Translations under genes and position numbers: made by a program
Notes under the pieces: generated by a model
Told to the model about the DNA's origin: nothing
What the model saw: the letters and a program-made list of their open reading frames with translations, nothing else
Databases searched by the model: none
DNA from: Candidatus Methanogaster sp. UBA203
Lineage (GTDB): Archaea > Halobacteriota > Methanosarcinia > Methanosarcinales > Methanogasteraceae
Direction of reading: 5' to 3'
Length of the DNA: 5,764 nucleotides
Assembly (NCBI GenBank): GCA_002503595.1
Contig: DASC01000172.1
Span: 1 to 5,764 of the forward strand
Part shown: positions 1 through 5,733 of the stretch, piece after piece
Numbering within the stretch: the first letter of the stretch is position 1
Layout: each line of letters starts with the position of its first letter

Positions 1-32
1 CTCTGTGATCCTCTGTGCTCTATGTGGTTTAA
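1..32. repeat. Truncated arm of a CRCAGAG-type palindromic repeat
   Basis: Read on the minus strand, the window edge carries successive CACATAGAG, CACAGAGGA and TCACAGAG steps preceded by TTAAACC. This is the same design as the arms of the complete element at 157-224, with CACAGAG in place of CGCAGAG and the same AT-rich border (gtggtttaa against gcggttaaa). Only one arm is inside the window; its partner should lie to the left. I recall similar strings between genes in many bacterial and archaeal genomes, but know no accepted name or function. Confidence 0.6.
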
Positions 33-150
33 TCTTCCTTAATGCCGAAGGCGTCGATGCTCGATCTTGAGAATGTCGACACCGCATTACCATAAACGGG
101 CCCTCTGGAAGAGTGAAAAAGTGCATGCACTCGCGAATTACCAGAGAGCC

Positions 151-224
151 AAAAATAACCGCAGAGCACGCGGAGGGCGCAGAGTTTTCCGTCCTTCTCC
201 GCGGTCTCTGCATCCTCTGCGGTT
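151..224 (-). terminator. Possible transcript end of polB (hairpin plus T-tract)
   Basis: For a minus-strand transcript leaving polB, the hairpin at 224-157 is followed directly by TTATTTTT (reverse complement of 151-158). It lies about 95-165 bases past the polB stop. Archaeal termination depends mainly on the T-rich tract, so the repeat may have been recruited as, or may happen to supply, a terminator. This is inference from position only. Confidence 0.4.
157..224. repeat. Palindromic repeat of 9-base CRCAGAG steps
   Basis: Two 28-base arms (157-184 and 197-224) face each other across a 12-base spacer (185-196). Both arms, read inward from their outer ends, begin with AACCGCAGAG and consist of three 9-base steps: CGCAGAGCA, CGCGGAGGG, CGCAGAG on the left, and CGCAGAGGA, TGCAGAGAC, CGCGGAG on the right. 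The arms pair imperfectly, so this is a long stem with mismatches. It looks like an intergenic REP- or MITE-like element. No transposase or target-site duplication is visible. Confidence 0.7.
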
Positions 225-317
225 AAATTCCCTGTTTGGTTCCGGTATGTTCCGAGTCAGGTAGTACCTGTACAGTGAAGTCTTATGACAGTGTTTTATG
301 TACCTGAGTAGTTACGA

Positions 318-1910
318 TCACGCAAACTTGACCATCCGTGTGCCAAGTGTCGCAAGATCGACGATCGTTGCATGTGCCGGCACAGGATCGAGGTTCATCC
401 GCTTCTGAAAATCGGTCTGGGACTGCCATGTTCCGGAATTGACCACGGTAACGCCTTTGTAGCGGTCGATGCCAATGGTATGGACGTGCCCGCAGTGGAG
501 GATGTGCGGTACCCGGTCGATCACGAAATGATCCGAGTTCTCAGGCGCAATAGAGACCCTGCCGCCGTACATGGGCGCAAGATGCCTGCGCCTGAGCATC
601 TCGATCATGACCTGCTCCGGACGCTGGTAACTCATCTTCGGGATGGTTGCGATCAGGTCATCCATCGAGCGTCCATGGTAGATCAGGATCCGTACGCCGC
701 GGATCTCAACAAGCGCGGGATTGCCAGTGAAGACCACATCCTCAGAGAACATCGACCTGATCTTTTCGGGTAGCGCTGGCTGCGGTTCTGCCAGTCTCAC
801 TGCATCGTGGTTGCCGGGCGCTATTATGATCCTGATATTCCTTGGGACCCTTCCGAGATACTCTGCTGCACGTCTGTACTGGTCGTAGACATCAGGGATC
901 TCCAGTTCAGACTCCTGACCCGGGTATATCCCGACCCCGTCCACGAGATCGCCTGCTATTATCAGGTACTGCACCGGCTCAGAGCCGTTCCCGAGCCAGT
1001 CGATGAAATCAGAGAACGCCCCCCCGAGAAACGTGTCGCTTCCGATATGCACGTCTGAAATCAGGACTGCGCAACCAGCCGCACCGTCTCCGTTACCGTG
1101 TCCACTGCCGTTAATGCCCTGCTCTTGCAGGCCGTGGTATCGATGGGTCGCTTTTGTCGATCCATTGATGCCCTGTCCTTCGGACAGTGGCATCGATGGA
1201 AATCGCTTGTGGCGATTTCCATTATCGGGGAGCGTCTGGTTATACCTGTTCGGCAGATCCGGCAGCACGATGCTCTTTACGATCATCAACCTGCCGTCTC
1301 TGGTGAGCGAACCTGTAACCCCGATCACCTCATCATGAACGATGCCAGATGCGATAGCCCACAGGTCACGGTCGGATGGGCGGACCAGCACAGCGAACGA
1401 GCCGGTAGGATCCTCGATCTCCAGCAGTCTGTTGCCGTTTGACGTCGTCCTGACATCAGAGACCATGCCGATTATCGAGACGCTGTCATACTCCCTTCCG
1501 CTGTGCCTCGCGCGCAGCGACTCGATCGGGCGCGCTGTGATCCGTCCTCTGATGATGCTGCTTAACCGCGTGTAACGATCGCGGAAGTATCGTACAAACT
1601 CAGAGTATTCGCCAACGCATGTCGATTCATTGCTGATATCCGAGAGTATGTTCACTGCCGGCACATCGGCTGGTTTCGATAACTTCTCTGCTAACTTCTC
1701 TGCCAATTTCACTGCCGGCTTCTCAGGAATCTTCACGCCATCGAGGTTGAGATGTTCCCTGCCCACCACAAGCACCGAATCATCAAGCGATCGTAGCACC
1801 TTAGAAACAATCGTATCAGGCGCGCTGTAAGAGCCGATCAGCGCGACCGCATCCGGACTGACCTGATACCCCGCATTCGCAAACTCCTCTACAATCAGTG
1901 ATTCCTGCAT
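318..1910 (-). CDS. polB: DNA polymerase D (PolD, DNA polymerase II) small subunit DP1
   Basis: This 530-residue protein is the proofreading subunit of the archaeal replicative polymerase PolD, which works in complex with the large subunit DP2 (not in this window). Order of parts: an N-terminal helical domain (about 1-60), a charged linker with a triple KLAE/KLSK repeat (68-79), an OB fold (about 143-215), a low-complexity Gly/Asn/His linker (about 222-278), and a calcineurin-like, Mre11-type phosphodiesterase domain (281-530). All metal-binding motifs are present: SDVHIG (D286, H288), AGDLVDG (D321), PGNHD (N367, H368), YHGR (H412) and CGHVH (H475, H477), followed by NSGTWQ. It should therefore be an active 3'-5' exonuclease, by family knowledge. 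Length is usual for the family. The ATG at 1910 is preceded by a TATA-like box at a spacing fit for a leaderless message; there is no Shine-Dalgarno site. The stop is TGA. The linker contains an in-frame DNA tandem duplication, listed separately. Confidence 0.95.
   Translation of the reverse strand: MQESLIVEEFANAGYQVSPDAVALIGSYSAPDTIVSKVLRSLDDSVLVVGREHLNLDGVKIPEKPAVKLAEKLAEKLSKPADVPAVNILSDISNESTCVGEYSEFVRYFRDRYTRLSSIIRGRITARPIESLRARHSGREYDSVSIIGMVSDVRTTSNGNRLLEIEDPTGSFAVLVRPSDRDLWAIASGIVHDEVIGVTGSLTRDGRLMIVKSIVLPDLPNRYNQTLPDNGNRHKRFPSMPLSEGQGINGSTKATHRYHGLQEQGINGSGHGNGDGAAGCAVLISDVHIGSDTFLGGAFSDFIDWLGNGSEPVQYLIIAGDLVDGVGIYPGQESELEIPDVYDQYRRAAEYLGRVPRNIRIIIAPGNHDAVRLAEPQPALPEKIRSMFSEDVVFTGNPALVEIRGVRILIYHGRSMDDLIATIPKMSYQRPEQVMIEMLRRRHLAPMYGGRVSIAPENSDHFVIDRVPHILHCGHVHTIGIDRYKGVTVVNSGTWQSQTDFQKRMNLDPVPAHATIVDLATLGTRMVKFA
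1112..1222. repeat. In-frame tandem duplication of a palindromic unit in the polB linker
   Basis: Two imperfect copies lie head to tail: 1112-1165 (54 bases) and 1166-1222 (57 bases). Each runs from a T(A/G)ATGCCCTG start, through an (C/T)ATCGATGG core, to a CCAT end. Both lengths are multiples of three, so the frame is kept. The products are DP1 residues about 230-249 and 250-267, both ending QGIN and followed by GS. Each copy contains dyads: 1139-1150 with 1158-1169 (two G-T pairs), 1161-1178 with 1182-1200 (one bulge), and a perfect 11-base stem at 1196-1206 with 1212-1222. It lies between the OB fold and the nuclease domain, where extra residues should be tolerated. Confidence 0.75.
1678..1722. 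repeat. 12-base tandem repeat coding KLAE in polB
   Basis: On the plus strand the string aacttctctgct is followed by aacttctctgcc and then aatttcactgcc, three near-copies of 12 bases. On the coding (minus) strand they give the KLAEKLAEKLSK stretch at about residues 68-79, between the N-terminal domain and the OB-fold region. It probably arose by slippage in a flexible or helical charged linker. Confidence 0.6.
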
Positions 1911-1933
1911 TGCTCTCTACTTGGGATGTTCGG

Positions 1934-1950
1934 GAGATAAAACTTTATGT
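1934..1950 (-). promoter_or_regulatory. TATA-like promoter of polB
   Basis: The minus strand reads acataaagttttatc here. Taking TTTTAT as the TATA box and AAAG as a weak BRE, the box is centred about 30 bases before the ATG at 1910. Transcription would then start 0-5 bases before the ATG, giving a leaderless or nearly leaderless mRNA, which agrees with the lack of a Shine-Dalgarno site. The match is modest. Confidence 0.35.
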
Positions 1951-2103
1951 GGCGTGTCGGCATCACGAGATCCTGGTGATCCGCGTCACCCGGGTTTTCC
2001 GGTACAGGAGCAGTGGCGGCATGGCTTCTCCACTCGATTATCAGTGATTCCCAGAGCCGCGAGGGCAGGGCGATCACACCACGCGGTGTTAGACCGGGAC
2101 CTT

Positions 2104-2127
2104 GGCTTTTCCGGATATCTGAAAACC
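2104..2127 (-). terminator. Weak hairpin just downstream of serS
   Basis: The arms ggttttc and gaaaagcc (minus strand, one-base bulge) can pair about 10 bases after the serS stop, next to T-rich stretches (TGTTTCGGTTTTC). It could mark the 3' end of the serS message. No long T-run follows it, so the case is weak. Confidence 0.22.
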
Positions 2128-2137
2128 GAAACATCCA

Positions 2138-3631
2138 CTACATAAACGCAAAACCTTTCGGCAGTTCGCCCACGATCTCCTTAAACGGTTCTGGCCAGTT
2201 CTCGTAATCAAGCCCCTTCTGCGCAAAGAACGAGCTTGCCCAGCGCTCGAGCCCGACTCCGGAACATCCGCTCCACAGTTCATTTCCGCTCTGTGCCTTT
2301 ACGTTGAATCCAAGCGGATATTTGTCTCCGTTCACGCTCACGTTCTGAAACTCAAGCCAATCGTCGCGGTACGGCATGAACGATTCGTAATCGGTAGTCC
2401 CGACCTCCTCGCTTCCAGTGGTTCCGGTCAGACCCTCCTGCGCCATGAACCATGGCGTAACCCATGCCTTCCGCCACGTAAGTTCGAGTATCTCCTCAAA
2501 TATGTACTTGTACCGCTCATGGATGCGCTCCGCCTCCTCTACGACCTGTTCTGGCGTCCCCATCCAGACGATCTCGATCCTGTGGAACTCGTCGACCCGC
2601 TCGATGCCGTGGATGCCGCCGCTCTCATACCGGTGCGACGTCCCTGATCGGTCGAATACCCGGATCGGAAGCGCATCATCCGCGATCGTCTTTCCCTGTA
2701 GGAAGGGCCAGAACGGCGGGCACTGGGCATAGCATAGCCCTCCGATCGGCTTATCGATCTTCTCCGCGATCAGGTCGAGCGGGATCTCGTGGGTGACCTT
2801 GTAGTAGTCAGAAACCTCCTCCCAGAAGTCGGGATCCCTTGTTTTTGGCGGGCATACGTAGTAGATCTCAGGATAGACGCCCTTCGCATGTCCCGACTTC
2901 TTCCAGACATCCCACGTCACGAGTTTCGGGAAAATCATCTCCTGGTACCCGAGAAAATCGAGAACCTCCTCTTTCACGATCTGTTCGAAGGCGCGGAAGA
3001 TTCTGGTCGCCTCAGGACCATATATCCACTGCCCGCGGGATGCTCCGTGTTTGACCCAGTTCCGCTTGACCAGTTCCGGTGTCGGGTCTTCACCGGATAA
3101 AATGGGCTTCTCCGCGCTCCCCCAGAGCAGGTTCCAGTGCTCCTCCTTCCCACCATATCCCTCTGCCGCGATCTTGTCCGTGATGAGCGTGATGATCCGA
3201 TCGGGTATACTGTTCTGGATCTCGGATTCCCCGATCTCCATTTCGATGGTGATCTCGTCGCCGTCAAACTCCATATTCGAGACGTAAGGGATTTTTTCTG
3301 CTTTGACTGGATTTTTTGAGGGTATCTTCGCAACGTAAGACTTGATCTCGATGCCCCTGATCCCTATGCGGTATTTCTTTCCAAGAAGGGCTGCAAGGGG
3401 TTTTCTCAACCTGAGAACCGCATCGTGGGCGCGCACGTACTGGTCCGACTCGATCTCGACCCTGATCTTCTGATCTTCGATCCGGAAGTTAAGTATTCTT
3501 GCGCCTTTCCCTTCTGGCGCGCCCTTTGTCAGCAACGTCTCGTTTGCCTCGCTTACGAGGGCTGATACGTCTGCATCTGCCTGATCTGCGGGCGCGCTCG
3601 TGTTGAAGTTGCCGATCAGATGAAAGTACAT
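2138..3631 (-). CDS. serS: Type-2 (methanogenic-type) seryl-tRNA synthetase
   Basis: This 497-residue cytoplasmic class II aminoacyl-tRNA synthetase joins serine to tRNA-Ser using ATP. It belongs to the rare type 2, in which a zinc ion reads the serine amino group, rather than the common bacterial type. The N-terminal tRNA-binding domain (about 1-165) has the family string YVRAHDAVLRLRKPLA. The catalytic core follows, with motif 2 around FDRSGTSHRYESGGIHGIER (327-345) and motif 3 as GVGLERW (458-464, R463). The zinc ligands known from Methanosarcina barkeri SerRS (C306, E355, C461) correspond here to C304 (AQCPPF), E353 (HRIEIVW) and C456 (SGCSG), with matching spacing. Length is normal. There is no Shine-Dalgarno site; a TATA-like box sits 23-30 bases before the ATG. 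The stop is TAG. It lies 80 bases downstream of glyA on the same strand, another enzyme of serine. Confidence 0.95.
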   Translation of the reverse strand: MYFHLIGNFNTSAPADQADADVSALVSEANETLLTKGAPEGKGARILNFRIEDQKIRVEIESDQYVRAHDAVLRLRKPLAALLGKKYRIGIRGIEIKSYVAKIPSKNPVKAEKIPYVSNMEFDGDEITIEMEIGESEIQNSIPDRIITLITDKIAAEGYGGKEEHWNLLWGSAEKPILSGEDPTPELVKRNWVKHGASRGQWIYGPEATRIFRAFEQIVKEEVLDFLGYQEMIFPKLVTWDVWKKSGHAKGVYPEIYYVCPPKTRDPDFWEEVSDYYKVTHEIPLDLIAEKIDKPIGGLCYAQCPPFWPFLQGKTIADDALPIRVFDRSGTSHRYESGGIHGIERVDEFHRIEIVWMGTPEQVVEEAERIHERYKYIFEEILELTWRKAWVTPWFMAQEGLTGTTGSEEVGTTDYESFMPYRDDWLEFQNVSVNGDKYPLGFNVKAQSGNELWSGCSGVGLERWASSFFAQKGLDYENWPEPFKEIVGELPKGFAFM

Positions 3632-3652
3632 GGGATTATGATTGCGGATGAA

Positions 3653-3668
3653 TCTAATTAAATTCTTT
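3653..3668 (-). promoter_or_regulatory. TATA-like promoter of serS
   Basis: The minus strand reads aaagaatttaattaga in the short glyA-serS gap. The AAAGAA part can serve as BRE and TTTAATTA as TATA box, centred about 26 bases before the serS ATG. Initiation would fall at or next to the ATG, giving a leaderless mRNA. serS may thus have its own start even if it is also read from glyA. Confidence 0.45.
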
Positions 3669-3710
3669 CTCTACCTCGGGGCTGGAATGTACCTGCCGGC
3701 TCTGCAAGAC

Positions 3711-4982
3711 TCACATCCCGGCTGGAAGGCCGTACGCATCGGTCTCATCGAAGCAGTAGCAGACCTTTTGGTACCCGCCCTTCAACTCGATTACATCGTT
3801 TCTGACGCTTTCAGGCGATTCGGAGTCGAGTACTACCCGTTTGAAGAAATCAGCGATCGCATCCATCTCTGACGTGCCCATCCCGATGCGGGTCAGTTCC
3901 TGCGTCCCGATCCTGATTCCGGACGGTTCGTCTGTGACGCTGACCGTATCTCCTGGCAGAAGATTCTTGTTTACGATGATGTTCGCCTCTTCGAGTCTCG
4001 TTGCGGCTCTGATACTGCCACCAACCTTCGTTACATCGACTGCAACCTGATGTGACTCTGTAAACCCGTACGGCTCGCAAAGCACGTCAAATCCACGCTC
4101 ATACAATGACTGCGCAAGCGATTTTGCGTTTGCGATCACGGCAGATGCGTAATCCTCGCCAAACTCAATCATCTCTGCAAGCGAGACCCCGAGTCCTGCA
4201 AGATGGTGCAGGTGGTGGTTGCTCACTGTGCCAGGAAAGACCGCTTCATCGATCCTGTCTGAAAGTTCCTCCTTGCACATAATCATCGCGCCCTGCGGTC
4301 CCGGAAATGTCTTGTGCGTGGATCCGGTAACCACTTCCGCGCCCTCACGAAGCGGATCCTGAAATCGTTTTCCTGCGATGAGCCCGAGCACATGTGCGCC
4401 ATCATAGACAAGCGTTGCTCCCACTTCGCGGGCAGCATCAGCCGCCTCCCGAACCGGATGCGGGAACAGAAAGAGACTTCCCCCAAGAAGCACGATTGCA
4501 GGCTTTACATCCCTGATCATAGCAGTCATGCGGTCGGGATCGATGTTCATGATCTCGGGATTGAATGGGTGCGACACCACGCGAAGTCCCCGGACACCGG
4601 CAGCAGAGTACCGTACATGGCTGATGTGCCCGCCATACGGGACATCGAGTGACATGATCGTGTCTCCCGGCTTTGCGAGTGCAAAAAAAGCAGCGATGTT
4701 CGCGCCTACGCCTGATGTTGGCTGCACATTGACGTGTTCCGCCCTGAAGAGTTCCTTTGCGAGTTCGATCGTCTTTGCCTCGATCTCGTCGATGTATTTG
4801 CAGCCCTGATAGAACCTGTGCCCGACCACGCCCTCAGCGTACCGGTGGGCAAGATCGCTTGCCGCAAGCAGCCGCACCCTCCGGCTCGTGAGGTTGTTGC
4901 TTGCGATCATCGGGAGGGAGTCGCGGTACCATGTATGGTGCGCCTCTGTGGCACGCATGATGAGATCGATATCGGCATTCAT
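3711..4982 (-). CDS. glyA: Serine hydroxymethyltransferase, archaeal type
   Basis: This 423-residue, PLP-dependent cytoplasmic enzyme converts serine to glycine while moving a one-carbon unit to a pterin. In archaeal relatives the carrier is tetrahydromethanopterin or folate; which one applies here cannot be read from sequence. It closely follows the Methanocaldococcus jannaschii/Archaeoglobus type as I recall it, including HRYAEG (46-51), QGCKYIDE, NVQPTSG (85-91), GGHISH (117-122), YDGAHVLGL (D194, H197), STHKTF with PLP lysine K224, FPGTVSNHHLHH, and SGIRIGTQE with substrate-carboxylate R357. Length is normal. The oddity is at 26-33, where the family's IASEN reads IASNN: N29 stands where the catalytic Glu is expected. 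The codon at 4896-4898 is AAC, so two base changes from Glu. The ATG at 4982 is chosen from the TATA box about 33 bases upstream; there is no Shine-Dalgarno site. Confidence 0.93.
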   Translation of the reverse strand: MNADIDLIMRATEAHHTWYRDSLPMIASNNLTSRRVRLLAASDLAHRYAEGVVGHRFYQGCKYIDEIEAKTIELAKELFRAEHVNVQPTSGVGANIAAFFALAKPGDTIMSLDVPYGGHISHVRYSAAGVRGLRVVSHPFNPEIMNIDPDRMTAMIRDVKPAIVLLGGSLFLFPHPVREAADAAREVGATLVYDGAHVLGLIAGKRFQDPLREGAEVVTGSTHKTFPGPQGAMIMCKEELSDRIDEAVFPGTVSNHHLHHLAGLGVSLAEMIEFGEDYASAVIANAKSLAQSLYERGFDVLCEPYGFTESHQVAVDVTKVGGSIRAATRLEEANIIVNKNLLPGDTVSVTDEPSGIRIGTQELTRIGMGTSEMDAIADFFKRVVLDSESPESVRNDVIELKGGYQKVCYCFDETDAYGLPAGM

Positions 4983-5008
4983 TGTTGGTGTTATGTAAGA
5001 ACCGCAAC

Positions 5009-5020
5009 CACTTAAATACG
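5009..5020 (-). promoter_or_regulatory. TATA-box promoter of glyA
   Basis: The minus strand reads cgtatttaagtg, with TATTTAA as the likely TATA box, centred about 33 bases before the glyA ATG. The expected start leaves a leader of only about 5-8 bases (within ttacataacaccaaca), which has no Shine-Dalgarno sequence. It shares the 162-base intergenic region with the divergent promoter at 5094-5111. Confidence 0.5.
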
Positions 5021-5093
5021 TTCTGGCTGCGCTACTGCTTACCTTCGCTGGCAGGCATCGATCACACCGCGCAAAACCGGCGGCACAGATTGA

Positions 5094-5111
5094 CCGAAAG
5101 CCTTATATAAT
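5094..5111 (+). promoter_or_regulatory. Strong BRE/TATA promoter of the exported-protein gene
   Basis: The plus strand has CCGAAAG (5094-5100), a fair BRE, directly before a near-consensus TATA box (ttatataat, 5103-5111). The predicted transcription start, about 25 bases on, falls near 5128-5133, just before the Shine-Dalgarno site. It is the best promoter match in the window, suggesting strong expression. Confidence 0.7.
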
Positions 5112-5130
5112 AAAGTAGCCTTGTACATGG

Positions 5131-5139
5131 AAAGGAGGT
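5131..5139 (+). promoter_or_regulatory. Strong Shine-Dalgarno site
   Basis: The string aaaggaggt is an almost full complement to the 3' end of 16S rRNA and ends five bases before the ATG at 5145. It fixes the start codon. None of the three minus-strand genes has a comparable site. Confidence 0.85.
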
Positions 5140-5144
5140 ATTAA

Positions 5145-5702
5145 ATGAACAGAAAGACGACCACAATAATAGCAACACTGGCAGCAGCCCTGCTGTTTTC
5201 GACAGTTGGGATGGCGAGCGCGGTGATGATCGACGGTCACAATATAACCTTCATCAACCACACGTACGACCCAACTACATGCAACTCAACATGGTATTAC
5301 AATGTAACCTCCGGTTATCAACCATCGTTGAGTTACTGGGTCATGAGTTGGTGCAATGAAAGTGCCGTCATAGACTGCTCTGACAAGAAAGAGGAATACG
5401 TGACTTCCGATCATAATACGAATATAACAGGAATAAAATTTGATACTGGCTATGAGTCGGAGGAGGGAAATCTCGAAAGTAGAATAGTCTGGTTTACATT
5501 GCACGGATGCGGCGATTATTACGAAGAGCCGCTCAATGTTAGCACAAAAGCTGGTGGTGAAGTAAATTATGGCAACGTAACGGGACCAAGAGGACCCGAT
5601 AGTTGCCCATGTTGTCCCATTCCGGAACTGAGCACATTGACCCTCGTCTCAGTTGGGCTGCTCACGCTGGTAGGATATTTCGCACTGAGACGGAAGGACT
5701 GA
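5145..5702 (+). CDS. Exported protein with PEF-CTERM-like sorting signal
   Basis: A 185-residue protein of unknown role, predicted to be secreted and anchored at the cell surface. Residues 1-26 form a signal peptide: MNRK, a hydrophobic core, then MASA with likely cleavage before VMID. The mature part is rich in Asn, Thr, Tyr and acidic residues, with eight N-glycosylation sequons (N33, N38, N47, N53, N71, N93, N131, N144), as expected of an S-layer-side glycoprotein. Its seven cysteines are C46, C70, C78, C122 and the cluster C154, C156, C157 (CPCCP). The tail has PEL (160-162), a hydrophobic segment (about 163-180) and terminal RRKD. This is the three-part plan of PEF-CTERM/PEP-CTERM tails, with Leu instead of Phe. 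By family knowledge such tails are processed by an archaeosortase or exosortase; none is in the window. The gene is visibly more AT-rich than its neighbours. The start is set by the Shine-Dalgarno site. Confidence 0.82.
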   Translation: MNRKTTTIIATLAAALLFSTVGMASAVMIDGHNITFINHTYDPTTCNSTWYYNVTSGYQPSLSYWVMSWCNESAVIDCSDKKEEYVTSDHNTNITGIKFDTGYESEEGNLESRIVWFTLHGCGDYYEEPLNVSTKAGGEVNYGNVTGPRGPDSCPCCPIPELSTLTLVSVGLLTLVGYFALRRKD

Positions 5703-5733
5703 AGGGGCACCCCGCCTCTTCCCTATTTTTTTA
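5703..5733 (+). terminator. T-tract terminator after the exported-protein gene
   Basis: A pyrimidine-rich stretch after the stop ends in seven T residues (5726-5732), about 24 bases downstream of TGA. A short ggggcacccc dyad (5704-5713) precedes it but is too small to make a firm stem. A T-run alone is adequate for many archaeal terminators. Confidence 0.55.

Larger units (their letters stand above)
1..317. other. Intergenic region without a recognisable gene
   Basis: No open frame here shows protein-like composition or a known motif, and I see no tRNA or rRNA. The region holds a truncated CRCAGAG repeat arm at its left edge, one complete hairpin copy of the same family at 157-224, a 12-base perfect palindrome at 120-131 (agtgcatgcact), and a small dyad at 258-270 (caggta, g, tacctg). 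It is the 3' flank of the minus-strand polB gene, so it should include that gene's transcript end. Another gene may lie to the left, outside the window. Confidence 0.6.

Noticed and set aside
1..224. CRISPR array
   Set aside because: The repeated CRCAGAG strings are only 9 bases apart and form an inverted pair. There are no uniform repeats of 23-37 bases with unique spacers, and no cas genes.
67..264. Plus-strand 65-codon open frame in the left intergenic region
   Set aside because: It runs straight through the palindromic repeat, its product is Arg-rich with no motif, and no Shine-Dalgarno or TATA box fits its start.
372..773. Long plus-strand open frames opposite polB, serS and glyA (for example 372-773, 2789-3100, 4314-4652)
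   Set aside because: They are antisense shadows of three well-supported genes. Their products are Arg-, Ser- and Pro-rich without family motifs, and they lack promoter or ribosome-binding signals.
1895..2051. A 12-base match (atcagtgattcc) between the start of polB and the intergenic region at 2040-2051
   Set aside because: In a window of this length about one such match is expected by chance, and the flanks do not align.
1895..2134. A 79-codon minus-strand open frame between serS and polB
   Set aside because: It overlaps the polB start, has no Shine-Dalgarno site or known motif, and comparable open frames exist on the other strand of the same GC-rich stretch. It is kept only as a note on the serS TAG stop.
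1911..2137. tRNA or C/D-box RNA in the serS-polB gap
   Set aside because: I found no cloverleaf with a T-arm GTTCNA-type string and no paired C and D boxes.
2071..5068. Shared gatcacacc next to small dyads at 2071 and 5060 as a possible operator
   Set aside because: Only nine bases match and the neighbouring bases differ; this is within chance.
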